Shown: positions 33,133-42,623, counted from the first letter of the stretch. The stretch is DNA of 64,000 nucleotides from Microbacterium sp. LWH7-1.2 (GCF_038397755.1 NZ_CP151637.1:2046001-2110000); one strand, 5' to 3'. The notes: generated by a model not told the origin, from the letters alone. Translations and numbers: made by a program.

Positions 33133-35049
33133 GTGGAATCCTATTTCCTCTCGGTTGATGTCGGGACCAGCCGAGTAGGGGCGGCAACAGCCAGGCTTGC
33201 TCCCGACGGCAGTATCGTCACCTCCTCTTTCCCGCTCGGCCGCCGCGCCGACAGCGTGGCAACCGTGGTCTTCGTCGCCGAAGACGGCGAGATGCTCTTC
33301 GGCGATGCGGCAGAGCGCCGCGGTGTGACGCAGCCAGAGCGATTGATCCGCGAGTTCAAGCGAAGCATCGGCGACGAGGTCCCGATCGTCGTCGGCGGCC
33401 ACTCGATCCGGGCTGAACAGCTGTACGCACGGACCGTCGCCGATGTGATCGACACGGTCGCGGAGCGCGAGGGCGCACGCCCGGAAGGCGTGATCCTGAC
33501 GCACCCCGCGATGTGGGGTCCGCACCGCATCGGCCTGGTGCGGTCGGCGCTCGAGGCGATCGGCGTAGGCGCCGTCGCCTTCATCACCGAGCCCGAGGCG
33601 GCCGCGCGCCACTACGACGCGTCCCGCAACATCGACGACGGCCACATGCTGGCCGTGTACGACCTCGGCGGAGGCACATTCGACTGCGTGGTCCTGCGCA
33701 AGGAGCACGCCGCCTTCGACCTCGTGGGCGAGCCGGTGGGCATCGACAATCTCGGTGGCGCGGACTTCGATGACGCCGTCCTGCGCCACGTGCTGCGCAC
33801 AGCCGAAGTGCCCGCCGAAGCTCTCCAGGACACCTCCCCCGACTCCCGCATCGCGCTCTCCCAGCTGCGTCGCGAGTGCGTCGACGCCAAGGAGGCGCTC
33901 TCCTTCGACTCCGACGCCGTGATCCCGGTGCTCCTGCCGGGTGGGCGCTCGAGCGTGCGGCTGACTCGCGCGGAGTTCGAGGGCATGATCGACGAGTCGC
34001 TGGCCAAGACGATCGACGCTCTCGAGGATGCCCTCGAGGACGCGGGCATCGACCCCGACCAGGTCGAGTCCATCCTCCTGATCGGGGGCTCGTCGCGGAT
34101 CCCGCTGGTCACCCAAGGTCTCTCCGAGCGGTTCGGTCGACCGACCGCGATCGATGCCGACCCGAAGTCCTCGATCGCGCTCGGCGCCGCCCACACCGCA
34201 CTCATCCGCGCGAGCGACGTGCAGCTGGGGGTGTCCGGCGAACTTGCCATCTTCGATGCCACCCGGGCCGCGGCCGCCGAGATCGAGCTCGCGGGATCCC
34301 CGGTCGAGCGCGGCATCCCGGCTCCGGTCGGGCCGGCAGCGGCGGCATCGTCCGCGCCCAGCGCCCGGCACATCGTCGCGATCGCGGGCGGCGCGGTCAT
34401 CGTCGCGGCCGCGATCGTCTTCGGAAGCACGCTCACGGCCGGCACGGGCGCGCTGAACGGGTTCTTCACCGTCTCGAGCGACCCGACGCCCGAGCCCACG
34501 ACCGAGGAGGTCGTGCCCGAGACGACCGCTCCCCAGGCGCAGCAGCCGGCTCCCGAGGGCGCCGCCCCGGTCGCACAGCAGCCGGCCCCGCGTGCGGCCA
34601 ACCCGCAGCGCAAGGGCGCGACCCCGCAGAAGAAGACGACCACCACGACCACCACGACCGAAGCGGCACCGGCGCCCCGCCCGACGAAGGGCGCGTCACC
34701 CGCTCCCAGCACCGGCACGCAGACCGCAGGCACCGGCGACAGCGGCGGCACGGGCACCGGCGACACGGGCACCGGCGACACAGGCGGGACCGGAAGCACC
34801 GGGGGAACCGGTGGCACGGGCACCACCGGCACCGACCCCGAACCCACGCCGGAACCGACGCCGGATCCCACCCAGGAACCGACGCCTGAGCCGACGCCGG
34901 AGCCGACGCCTGAGCCGACGCCGGAGCCGACCCAGGAACCGGCACCCGAACCCACCCAGGAACCGGCACCCGAACCCACCCAGCCGGTGGACCCGCCCCC
35001 CGCGGATCCGGCGCCGGAGCCCACGCCCACCACGGACCCTGCGCCCTGA
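33133..35049 (+). CDS. Membrane-anchored Hsp70-like ATPase with a repeat tail
   Basis: 638 residues from GTG 33133 (an ATG at 33115 would add six). Residues 1-385 form an actin-fold ATPase of the DnaK type: phosphate loop 1 VDVGTSRVG, phosphate loop 2 VYDLGGGTFD, adenosine loop LIGGSSRIPLV. There is no DnaK substrate-binding domain. Instead a linker leads to one membrane helix (about 413-435, HIVAIAGGAVIVAAAIVFGS) and about 200 residues of low complexity: Gln/Pro, a run of nine Thr, Gly-Thr-Asp repeats and PTPE repeats. With the ATPase inside, the tail would be outside, a stalk or wall-spanning sensor (inference). Followed after 22 bases by the LuxR regulator, so probably a signalling partner for it. 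Confidence 0.85.
   Translation: MESYFLSVDVGTSRVGAATARLAPDGSIVTSSFPLGRRADSVATVVFVAEDGEMLFGDAAERRGVTQPERLIREFKRSIGDEVPIVVGGHSIRAEQLYARTVADVIDTVAEREGARPEGVILTHPAMWGPHRIGLVRSALEAIGVGAVAFITEPEAAARHYDASRNIDDGHMLAVYDLGGGTFDCVVLRKEHAAFDLVGEPVGIDNLGGADFDDAVLRHVLRTAEVPAEALQDTSPDSRIALSQLRRECVDAKEALSFDSDAVIPVLLPGGRSSVRLTRAEFEGMIDESLAKTIDALEDALEDAGIDPDQVESILLIGGSSRIPLVTQGLSERFGRPTAIDADPKSSIALGAAHTALIRASDVQLGVSGELAIFDATRAAAAEIELAGSPVERGIPAPVGPAAAASSAPSARHIVAIAGGAVIVAAAIVFGSTLTAGTGALNGFFTVSSDPTPEPTTEEVVPETTAPQAQQPAPEGAAPVAQQPAPRAANPQRKGATPQKKTTTTTTTTEAAPAPRPTKGASPAPSTGTQTAGTGDSGGTGTGDTGTGDTGGTGSTGGTGGTGTTGTDPEPTPEPTPDPTQEPTPEPTPEPTPEPTPEPTQEPAPEPTQEPAPEPTQPVDPPPADPAPEPTPTTDPAP
34840..34983 (+). repeat. Twelve tandem 12-bp units coding PTPE-type repeats
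   Basis: Consecutive 12-base units of the form GARCCSACSCMG encode Glu-Pro-Thr-Pro and Glu-Pro-Ala-Pro variants at the tail of the Hsp70-like protein. Copy number is likely variable between strains. Confidence 0.85.
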
Positions 35050-35071
35050 CGTCGGGGAACGACGATTCATC

Positions 35072-37621
35072 ATGGCTTCACCCACAATGACCGTGGCGGC
35101 GTTCTTCGACGCGACGACCTTCACCGGTTCGCGCCACGCACGTCCTCTCATCGACGCGCTCACAGCTCAGGACATGCCGCCGCGCGTGCTGATCTCGGGG
35201 AACGCAGGCTCCGGCAAGACCACGATGCTGCGCGGCGCCCAGCGCTTCCTCACGCAGAACAGCGCAACGGTCACCGTCCTCGGTCCTGAGACCGATGTCC
35301 TCGACGTTCCCGCCTCGAGCATCCTGCTCGTCGACGACCTGCATCTGCTGCCCGCCGCACAGATGGAGGGGCTGCGAGTGCGCGCGAGCGACCCCGACGC
35401 GGCTCTGGTCGCGACGAGCCGGCCCTGGCCGCACTCTCACGCCCTGTCGTCGATCGCGCGGCACCTCGAGCGCAGCCGGCCCGCCGTGGTGCTGGGCCAC
35501 CTCACGCGCGCGGACGTGCTGGACTACCTCGAGGCGAACGAGCGCACACTGCAGCCGGCGTGTCTGGATCACCTGCTCGAGGTGACGGGCGGGGTGGCGT
35601 GGCTCGTGTCGGCCGCGCTCGCCGCCCACGACGATCGCGACTGCGCGGACGACAGCAGCCACGCCGCGCTCGGCCACGTGCTCGAGCAGAGCGTCGCCCA
35701 CCGGATGGGCGTCGTCGAGGAGGAGGTACGGCGCACCATCGAAGCCATGAGCGTATGGTCGGACGACGCGCCGGCGATCACCGACGCTCTCGACGATGTC
35801 GAAAGCGTCATCGCACAGGGCTATGCGGAGGGGCTGCTGCTGCGCAACGGGCGCCCGGTGCCGGTGGTGCGCTCCGCAGTACGCGCGAACCTGTCAGCTC
35901 GGCGGCTGGTCGACCTCATCGCGGTCATGCCCGGCGGCATGGACCCGCTCGCCTCCCGCACCGGCGACTGGCTCGCGGACATCCGCGACCCGCGCCTGTC
36001 ATCGGCCCTCGTCGAACACGGCGACCAGCTCCTCGATTCCGATCCCGTTCGTGCGGGCGAACTGTACTGCGCTGCGGCGGAAGCGGGAGTGAACTCGGCT
36101 GACCTCGCCGCGAAGCGCGCACAGGCGGCGTGGTCATGCGGCGACATCGACTCGGCCGCCCAGCTCCTCGACGAAGCGATGGCGTTCGCCGACCGCTCCG
36201 AGAGCGTCACGGCGCGCATCGCCGATGTCGCGGCCGCCACCTGGTCGATGCGGGGAATGCTCCACACCGGGTCGGGGTTCTACGATGTCTTTCCGCCGAC
36301 CACGGCCGAGGCATCCGTCCGCCGCCTGATCGCCCGCATCGGGATCGGCGAGGCGGGCTCGGCCGAGACCGAAGACGCATCCGCGCCCGGAGTGCAGCGC
36401 GCGGCGCCCTCGACGCTGGGCGTAGCGATGAACCTCCTGCAGCGAGGTCTTCAGACGTCGCTGCGCACCGATCACGCCGATGCAGCGGTAGCCGATCTCG
36501 TGCGCGCGTCGCACCTGTACACGGCGTCGCGCTCGTCGACGCCGATGCCGGAGCACCCCGCGGTGATCGCCGCCGTCGCCGCCATCAGCGCCGGCGACCT
36601 CGCGACAGCGCGGGCGGTCATCGACGCGGCGATCGAGGGACATCAGGGGACCCCGTGGGTGATGTCGCGGCTCCTGCTGTGGAAGTCGTGGATCGCCCTG
36701 CAGCAGGCGAGGGGCGCGCGGTCCCGCGAAGCGCTCGAGGCCGCGGTCGCGCTGACGCCCAAGGCTGCCGCGCGCGATGAGCTGCTCCTTCAGGCGATCC
36801 GCGTCGGACTGGCGCGGCGTTATGAGGACGCCGCGGGCCTGGAGGCGGCGTGGGAGCGCGGCCGCGACGGCCTCCTCGACGCGGACGTCGATCTCTACAC
36901 GCTGCTTCCGCTGGTCGAGTTCGTCAGCGCCGGTGCGCGGGTGGGCGACGAGACGGTCACCGAGCCGCTCTTCACGCGTGCGCTCGCGCTCGTCGACGCG
37001 CTGGGTCGGCCGGCGCTCTGGTCGGCGCATCTGCGGTGGGCCGGCATCCAGCGCGGCATCCTCCGCAACCTCCCCGAGTCGCTGAGCCCTCACGCCCACG
37101 CGCTGGTGGACGCCGCCCCGCACAGTGGTGTCGCCGAGACCATGGCGAAGGCCGGGCGACTGTGGACGTCCGTCCTCGCGGGCTCGGTCGACGTCGACGA
37201 GGTCGACAGGGCGGCCCAGTCCCTCGCCGCGATAGGACTGAGATGGGATGCCGCGCGGCTGGCCGGTCAGGGAGCCGGACGCTCCGACGACCGCAAGGTG
37301 TCGGCACGTCTGCTCGCGCGGGCGCGGGAGGTGTACCCGCAGGAGAAGCCCGCGGTCGCCGAGACGCCCGGCGAGAACGCCGAAACGCCTTCGGACGCCA
37401 CGGAATCAGTGCTGAGCGAGCGCGAGACGGATGTCGCGCGTCTCGTCGTGGAGGGCAAGACGTACGCCGAGATCGGCGAGACGATCTTCATCTCCCCGCG
37501 CACCGCGGAGCACCACATCGCCAGCATTCGTCGGCGGCTCGGCGCGACCTCGCGCTCCGATCTGATCGCCAAGCTGCGCGTCGCCCTCTCGCAGACCCGG
37601 CCCTTCGCGGAGGACGGCTGA
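35072..37621 (+). CDS. Large ATPase/LuxR-type regulator, IniR/MalT-like
   Basis: 849 residues. N-terminal P-loop ATPase: Walker A GNAGSGKT (43-50), Walker B SILLVDDLHLL (Asp88-Asp89) and ATSRPWP as sensor. The middle 500 residues are helical repeats of TPR type (pairs such as AGELYCAAAEAG, ALEAAVALTPKAAA). The C-terminal GerE/LuxR helix-turn-helix (about 785-845) reads LSERETDVARLVVEGKTYAEIGETIFISPRTAEHHIASI. This is the MalT/STAND architecture, also that of mycobacterial IniR, the regulator of iniBAC. It precedes an IniB-like gene, supporting that role. Repeated GAACCCCC boxes between its stop and the IniB-like start are candidate binding sites. Start chosen at ATG 35072, which has only a weak ribosome site. 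Confidence 0.85.
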   Translation: MASPTMTVAAFFDATTFTGSRHARPLIDALTAQDMPPRVLISGNAGSGKTTMLRGAQRFLTQNSATVTVLGPETDVLDVPASSILLVDDLHLLPAAQMEGLRVRASDPDAALVATSRPWPHSHALSSIARHLERSRPAVVLGHLTRADVLDYLEANERTLQPACLDHLLEVTGGVAWLVSAALAAHDDRDCADDSSHAALGHVLEQSVAHRMGVVEEEVRRTIEAMSVWSDDAPAITDALDDVESVIAQGYAEGLLLRNGRPVPVVRSAVRANLSARRLVDLIAVMPGGMDPLASRTGDWLADIRDPRLSSALVEHGDQLLDSDPVRAGELYCAAAEAGVNSADLAAKRAQAAWSCGDIDSAAQLLDEAMAFADRSESVTARIADVAAATWSMRGMLHTGSGFYDVFPPTTAEASVRRLIARIGIGEAGSAETEDASAPGVQRAAPSTLGVAMNLLQRGLQTSLRTDHADAAVADLVRASHLYTASRSSTPMPEHPAVIAAVAAISAGDLATARAVIDAAIEGHQGTPWVMSRLLLWKSWIALQQARGARSREALEAAVALTPKAAARDELLLQAIRVGLARRYEDAAGLEAAWERGRDGLLDADVDLYTLLPLVEFVSAGARVGDETVTEPLFTRALALVDALGRPALWSAHLRWAGIQRGILRNLPESLSPHAHALVDAAPHSGVAETMAKAGRLWTSVLAGSVDVDEVDRAAQSLAAIGLRWDAARLAGQGAGRSDDRKVSARLLARAREVYPQEKPAVAETPGENAETPSDATESVLSERETDVARLVVEGKTYAEIGETIFISPRTAEHHIASIRRRLGATSRSDLIAKLRVALSQTRPFAEDG

Positions 37622-37634
37622 GGACACGGGTGCG

Positions 37635-37715
37635 GAACGCCCCCAGAACCCCCAAGAACCCCCCTACCGATTCGGGAAAACCCCCGATTCGCCGATTGTG
37701 AGAAACACCTAATGT
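37635..37715 (+). promoter_or_regulatory. IniB-like promoter with GAACCCCC direct repeats
   Basis: AACCCCC occurs at 37647-37653, 37657-37663 and 37679-37685, with a degenerate AACGCCCCC at 37636. The first two are spaced 10 bases, one helix turn. A -10 box TAATGT (37710-37715) lies 24 bases after the last repeat and has no good -35, as expected for an activated promoter. AACCCCC also occurs twice upstream of the second IniB-like gene. Confidence 0.5.
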
Positions 37716-37749
37716 CGAAAGTGATTCTCGAAGTGACAGGAGCCGAGTC

Positions 37750-38493
37750 ATGACAACACCTTTGGCAACGATTGCCGACGCATTGATCGAGTTCATACTC
37801 AGTCTCCTGGGCGACCCGGCCGCCGCCGCGGAGTTCGAGGAGGACCCGCAGGGAACGCTGGCCCGCAACGGTCTCAGCGACGCGTGCGTCGAAGACGTCC
37901 GTGCCGTCGCCCCCGTCATCGTGGACCACCCCCACGTCAGCCCCAAGCCGCCGATGCCTCCGGCACCGCCGAAGCCGCCGTCGGTCGAGAACGAGATCTA
38001 CACCATCACGAACAGCTTCGCGATCGACAACCGCGCGACGATCGTGGACCAGTCGGTGAACCAGAACATCTGGGCGGACGGCGACGTCAACCAGATCTTC
38101 GATCAGGAGGCCGTCGTCAACAGCGGCGACAACGGTGCTGCTGCCGGCGATGACGCCGAGGTCGACAACTCCGAAGACACCACCACGGTGGGTGACGTGG
38201 CCATCGGGAACGAAGACACGACGACCACCATCGACGGTTCGTTCAACGACAACTCGACGAACACCGACACCGACGTGGATGCCGAGGCCGACGACTCGTT
38301 CAACAACTCGCCCGATGCTGCGCCCGTCGTGGCTGTCGATGCTGCGCCCGCCGAGGCCGCGCCCGTCGAAGAGGTCGCGCCGCCGGTCGAGATCCAGACG
38401 GTGGCCGACGACGCCTACGATTACGCCGTTGACGCGGCGACGTTCGTCGCGGAGGAACCTCCGCTCGAGCCGGAGCCCGAGGACCAGTACTAA
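37750..38493 (+). CDS. IniB-like protein with Asn/Asp-rich repeat module
   Basis: 247 residues. Residues 1-60 match the IniB N-terminal domain (LIEFILSLLGDPAAAAEFEEDPQGTL, then DVRAVAPVIVDH). A Pro-rich linker leads to about 115 residues of Asn/Asp/Thr/Ser repeats (VDQSVNQNIWADGDVNQ, NSGDNGAAAGDDAEVDNS, GSFNDNSTN) strikingly like the protein encoded at 42769. The rest is acidic and Ala/Pro-rich. No signal peptide or membrane helix. Mycobacterial IniB is Gly/Ala-rich and of unknown function; the family link rests on the N-terminus and the neighbouring dynamins. CAGGAG ribosome site. Confidence 0.75.
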   Translation: MTTPLATIADALIEFILSLLGDPAAAAEFEEDPQGTLARNGLSDACVEDVRAVAPVIVDHPHVSPKPPMPPAPPKPPSVENEIYTITNSFAIDNRATIVDQSVNQNIWADGDVNQIFDQEAVVNSGDNGAAAGDDAEVDNSEDTTTVGDVAIGNEDTTTTIDGSFNDNSTNTDTDVDAEADDSFNNSPDAAPVVAVDAAPAEAAPVEEVAPPVEIQTVADDAYDYAVDAATFVAEEPPLEPEPEDQY

Positions 38494-38502
38494 GGATCCG
38501 AC

Positions 38503-39282
38503 GTGCCCGAACGGGAAGACGACGACCGCTCGCGCGCCCTGGCAGGTCCAGGGCGCGCGAGCGCGCGTCCCAAGCCGCCCCCGCCCACGTTCGAGGAGGC
38601 CCCGCCCCCGGGCGACGCCATCGGCCGTGTGCCGGTGCGCAAGGTTCCGGCCTCGAGTGTGCAGCGCCCGCCCGCGCCGACGGTCGCGCCCAGACAAGGG
38701 ACGCCTCAGCCTCCGCCACCGCGGCGAGAAGCTCCGGAGCGGCCGCCGACCGCCAGCGCGAACGCGGCTCCTGTGCTCACCAAGCGTCCCCCGCCGTTCT
38801 CGGTCAGGCTCAGCCAGTTCCTGTGGGTATTGAGCCTGCTCACCGGCGGCGTGGCGGTGGTCTATCTGTTCGTCATCCGCGAGGACCAGCTCCCCATCAT
38901 CGCGGACGTCGCCCGCGCCGTCGAAGAAGGCCGGAGCGAAGAGACCTACACCGCGGCGGCCGACATCATCTTCTGGCTGGTGTTCGGCACGGCGCTCGCG
39001 CTGCTGCTGGTGCAGATCGTGCTTCTCGTGTCGTTCACCAACCGCAAGCCGCACGTCCGGTGGTGGCAGCTGGCCACCGTGGCGGGGCAGATCCTGCTGT
39101 TCCTGCTCTCAGCGGAGATCTTCACCACGGGCGAGCACGCCCCCGTGCTGCGGCAGGTGCTCCTCGCTCAGTGGGCTCTCGCCCTCCTCGCGCTCCTCTT
39201 CAGCACCTTCCACGGCGCCCTCCAGTGGACCGCCCGCAAGTACGACGTCCGCCGCGCCGGTTCCGACGACGGCGAGTTCTGA
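38503..39282 (+). CDS. Four-helix membrane protein with Pro-rich head, unknown function
   Basis: 259 residues. Residues 1-95 are Pro/Arg-rich and disordered. Four hydrophobic helices follow at about 105-127, 150-175, 187-208 and 215-237. It starts nine bases after the IniB-like gene with AAGGA before the GTG, so they form one operon. No family recognised. Its last 174 bases overlap the end of the convergent IniC-like gene. Position suggests a membrane partner of the IniB-like protein or of the dynamins (inference). Confidence 0.7.
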   Translation: MPEREDDDRSRALAGPGRASARPKPPPPTFEEAPPPGDAIGRVPVRKVPASSVQRPPAPTVAPRQGTPQPPPPRREAPERPPTASANAAPVLTKRPPPFSVRLSQFLWVLSLLTGGVAVVYLFVIREDQLPIIADVARAVEEGRSEETYTAAADIIFWLVFGTALALLLVQIVLLVSFTNRKPHVRWWQLATVAGQILLFLLSAEIFTTGEHAPVLRQVLLAQWALALLALLFSTFHGALQWTARKYDVRRAGSDDGEF

Positions 39283-40734
39283 CGCGACCTCCTCGAGACT
39301 GCGGATCACCGAGCGGGCCACCTCCACGGTGGCCCGCTCGGCGAGCGGGGACTCGCTGAGCGTGCGCCATCGCGCCAGCAGTTCGTCGACGCGCTCCCGG
39401 CTCTCGGCGGTGGTGGCGGTCTCCGCCAGTCCCAGACGGGCGCCGGCAGAGGGCCCGGTTCCGCCGATGATGCGCTCCGCCTCCTCCGCATCCAGTCGGC
39501 TCAGCGGCAGTCCCGAGGAGCGCGCCCGCGACAGGAGCGAGAGCTCGCGCAACGTGTGCGCCGACGCGTAGATGCGCTCGACGCCACCCAGGACCGCATC
39601 AGCACCGTCGCGCGGCTTCTCACGCAGGAGCGTCTGCAGCGCATCGAGGACGCCGCGCACCTTCAGCGCCCCGGCGCGGGTGCGGAACTGCAGCTGGATG
39701 AACTGCTGCAGTTCGTTCAGTCCGCTCTGCTGAACGAGTTGTTCCGAGAGCTGCGAGGAGTCGGCCGCACCGCCGCGGATCAGCGCGCTCGCGAGGCGCA
39801 CGCCGAAGATGCCGAATCGGTTGAGCAGCGCGCGGCGGACGTCCTCGCTCAACGATGTCGCCTCCGTCGGGCGCACGAATCGGTCGGCCGACACCATCAG
39901 AGCCTCACGGGAGGTGCGGTCCATTCCCGCCAGGTCGCGGAAGGCGGCGAACTCGTCCTCGCGCAGCGTCCGCGCGCTCTCGGCGAGGAGCCCCGCGACG
40001 GGCACCACCCCGAGCGACAGCGACGCGAGGTCCCCGTCCTTCTCATAGCGGCGCGCCACTTTGCCCGCCGACAGCAGCGAATCGATGCGACCGGATCCGA
40101 TCTCGTCGGCGCGCGACAGCACGGCGACGGCGTTCACGGTCTGCGACGCACCGGCAGCCGTGTCGCGGAACGACTCCAGGAACTTCAGGTCCGATGCGTG
40201 CAGGTGGCGCATCAGGTAGACGATCGCGTCGGCCGACGAGGGCTCGGTGTCGGGCACGAGGAAGTCCGTGGAGCGCGCGGACACATCGCGCGAGAGCGAA
40301 GCGATTCCCGGGGTGTCGATCAGGATGAGCGAGCGCAGCCCGGTCGACGGCCAGCCGACGTCGATCCAGGCGACGTCTTCCGGCGCGACGCCGTCGAGAT
40401 CGAGCACGAGCCGCCCGGCGTCGCGCCGGATGGGCATCGAGCGGGATTCCCCGTCATAGGGATGCATGGTGATCGTCGGAGTCGCCGAGTAGCGGTACCA
40501 CGTCACCACCCGCGTGCATTCGCCCGCGTCCGTGGGGGCCAGGCGTTCGCCGAGCATCGCGTTCAGCAGCGTGGACTTGCCGGCCTTGACCATGCCCGCG
40601 ATGGCGAGACGGATCGGCTCGCTGAGGCGCCGTTCCAGGTCGGCGAGCAGGTCGCCGGCTTCCGGATCGTCGGCGTACAGCTCGCGCGCAGCGCGGACCA
40701 GAGCACTCGCGTCGTCGAGGATCGACACCCTCAC
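39109..40734 (-). CDS. Dynamin-like GTPase, IniC-type
   Basis: 541 residues. G1 GMVKAGKST (about 47-55), G3 DTPGIAS, G4 SRAD. The remainder is helical, the stalk of bacterial dynamins, but without an obvious hydrophobic hairpin. Bacterial dynamins remodel or seal the inner membrane, often as unequal pairs. The last 58 codons are antisense to the four-helix membrane gene and give an acidic tail (EGAEEEREEGESPLSEEH) that is unlikely to be part of the GTPase fold. GTG start overlaps the IniA-like stop (GTGA). Confidence 0.82.
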   Translation of the reverse strand: MRVSILDDASALVRAARELYADDPEAGDLLADLERRLSEPIRLAIAGMVKAGKSTLLNAMLGERLAPTDAGECTRVVTWYRYSATPTITMHPYDGESRSMPIRRDAGRLVLDLDGVAPEDVAWIDVGWPSTGLRSLILIDTPGIASLSRDVSARSTDFLVPDTEPSSADAIVYLMRHLHASDLKFLESFRDTAAGASQTVNAVAVLSRADEIGSGRIDSLLSAGKVARRYEKDGDLASLSLGVVPVAGLLAESARTLREDEFAAFRDLAGMDRTSREALMVSADRFVRPTEATSLSEDVRRALLNRFGIFGVRLASALIRGGAADSSQLSEQLVQQSGLNELQQFIQLQFRTRAGALKVRGVLDALQTLLREKPRDGADAVLGGVERIYASAHTLRELSLLSRARSSGLPLSRLDAEEAERIIGGTGPSAGARLGLAETATTAESRERVDELLARWRTLSESPLAERATVEVARSVIRSLEEVASELAVVGTGAADVVLAGGPLEGAVEGAEEEREEGESPLSEEHLPQHGGVLARGEDLR

Positions 40735-42623
40735 CGCTTCGCTGCCTCCACGGCTCGCAGTGCCGGAAGGGCAGGGATCTTGGCCTTCAGCGCCTCGAGC
40801 TGCTGCACTCGCAGCTGAAGCTCCTTCACTCGCTGGTCCTGCTGCCCCGCGTACGTGCCGGCGGCCTGCTTGGCGGCGAGCACCGCGTCCGAGAGCGAGC
40901 GGTGCAGCTCGTCGGCGATGCTGCCGAAGTGGTCGCGCGCGGCGCGCTGCACGATGCGCAGTCGGTCCTTCAGCTGCTTGCCGACCTGGAACTGCACCTC
41001 GTCGAGATAGCGACGCACGAGGGTCTTGGCCTCGAAGCGCCGGCGCGACAGCCGCGAGTTCATGTCCTCACGATAGGCCCTGCGCCCCACCAGCACGCCG
41101 GCCAGGAGCGACAGCGGGTTGATGAGCGACAGGCCGATCAAGCCGGTGGCGAGGCCGACCATGAGCACGCCGCCGTACGAGCCGCGGACGCCGATGAAGA
41201 TCTTCTCGCCGGCCCCCATCTGACGATGGTCGAGCGTGGCGATGTTCTCCACGTCGTCGAGGATGCCCTCGGTGTCGCCGACGTAGATCACCGGAAGGTC
41301 GGTCTCGCCCTGGATGAACAGTTCGGCGACCTCCTCCGAGAGCCATCGCGACCGCTCGTCGGTCCACACGAACGTCTCCGAGACGGCCGCGGAGACGCGC
41401 TGATCGAGCCACTCGGTGAGTTGATCCCAGATCGGCCCGGGGTCGCCCTCGTCGATGGCGTTCTCCGCCTCGCGCTGCACCTTGCGAAGGCGGTCGCGCA
41501 GGTCGTGCTCCATGTCCGAGATGAGGTCGGCGACGCCGTCGTTCAGCTGCACCTGCCATTTGGACGACCGTCCGCGGAACTCGTCGGCGCGCGCTTTCGC
41601 GTCCTCGAGCTGCGCGATGAGCTTGGGGGTGTCCTCGGGGTGGAGGATCGCCTCGAGCTCGGAAGTCAGCGACATCTTGAGCTGGTCGACGACCGAGATG
41701 AGGTCGTGCACCGCGCTGCGCGCTTGGATGACCTCGGCGCGTCCGAGGACTTCCTGACGCAGGTGGCTCACGAGCGCGGGGAAGCCCGACTCCTCGTTCA
41801 GCCCGCGGTCGCGCTCCTCCGCCGCGATCAGCCGCAGGTCGCTCGAGACGGCGAAGATCGGCACGTCCCCGATATCACCGAGATGCGAGCGGTCGATGCG
41901 CTCGATGTCGCGCCATTGCGGGTACAGGTCCGTCTTGGCGAGCACGGCCGCGACATTGGGGGATACGCGCATCGCGTGCTTGAGGAACTGCACCTCGGGC
42001 TCGGTGTACTCCTGTGACGCGTCCGAGACGAGCAGGACCGCGTGCGCCGATGACAGCGCGGCGAGTGTCGCCAGGGCGTTCGTCGAGTCGAGGCCGCCGA
42101 CGCCCGGCGAGTCCACCAGTCTCAGGCCGCCCTTGAGCAGCTCGCGGGGAAGCACCACCTCGGCGGTGATGACCTTGCGCTCGTTGGCGGGGTTCCCGCT
42201 CTCCGAGACGTACTGGGCCAGGTTCTCGAGGGGGATGCGCTGGCGAACGGGAGGCGCCTCGTCGTCGCCCTGGATCGTCACCCAGGCATCGGGCTCCGCC
42301 GCGTAGCCGACGGACGTCGGCACACTCGTGGCCACGTCGTCGTCGACCGGGCAGACGGGCGCGTTGACGAGGGCGTTGATGAGCTTGCTCTTGCCCTGCT
42401 TGAACTCGCCGACCACGATGACCCGCACATTGGGGTCCTGCAGACGGGCGTGCGTGTTCTCGAGGCGTTTGGCCAGGTCGCCGCGGCCCGTCGTGGTGGC
42501 GAGCTGACCGACGTTGTCGACGATGGAGACGAGCGCCTTGCTCGCCGCCGGCGCGACCGGCGGCGCTGTCGGGTTGTCGGCGTCCCCTGCGACCGCCTTC
42601 TGGACGGCTGTGCTTTCAGCCAC
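40731..42623 (-). CDS. Dynamin-like GTPase, IniA-type
   Basis: 630 residues. G1 GEFKQGKSK (72-80; the usual final T is K), G3 DSPGVGGLD (from Asp171), G4 AKTD (to Asp232). A hydrophobic hairpin near residues 480-520 (GVLMVGLATGLIGLSLINPLSLLAGVLVG) is the expected membrane paddle. The N-terminal 30 residues are Ala/Pro-rich. First gene of the iniA-iniC pair, GTG start with AAGGGGGAG ribosome site. In mycobacteria IniA binds membranes and is induced by cell-wall inhibitors; a comparable envelope-stress role is likely here. Confidence 0.85.
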   Translation of the reverse strand: MAESTAVQKAVAGDADNPTAPPVAPAASKALVSIVDNVGQLATTTGRGDLAKRLENTHARLQDPNVRVIVVGEFKQGKSKLINALVNAPVCPVDDDVATSVPTSVGYAAEPDAWVTIQGDDEAPPVRQRIPLENLAQYVSESGNPANERKVITAEVVLPRELLKGGLRLVDSPGVGGLDSTNALATLAALSSAHAVLLVSDASQEYTEPEVQFLKHAMRVSPNVAAVLAKTDLYPQWRDIERIDRSHLGDIGDVPIFAVSSDLRLIAAEERDRGLNEESGFPALVSHLRQEVLGRAEVIQARSAVHDLISVVDQLKMSLTSELEAILHPEDTPKLIAQLEDAKARADEFRGRSSKWQVQLNDGVADLISDMEHDLRDRLRKVQREAENAIDEGDPGPIWDQLTEWLDQRVSAAVSETFVWTDERSRWLSEEVAELFIQGETDLPVIYVGDTEGILDDVENIATLDHRQMGAGEKIFIGVRGSYGGVLMVGLATGLIGLSLINPLSLLAGVLVGRRAYREDMNSRLSRRRFEAKTLVRRYLDEVQFQVGKQLKDRLRIVQRAARDHFGSIADELHRSLSDAVLAAKQAAGTYAGQQDQRVKELQLRVQQLEALKAKIPALPALRAVEAAKR

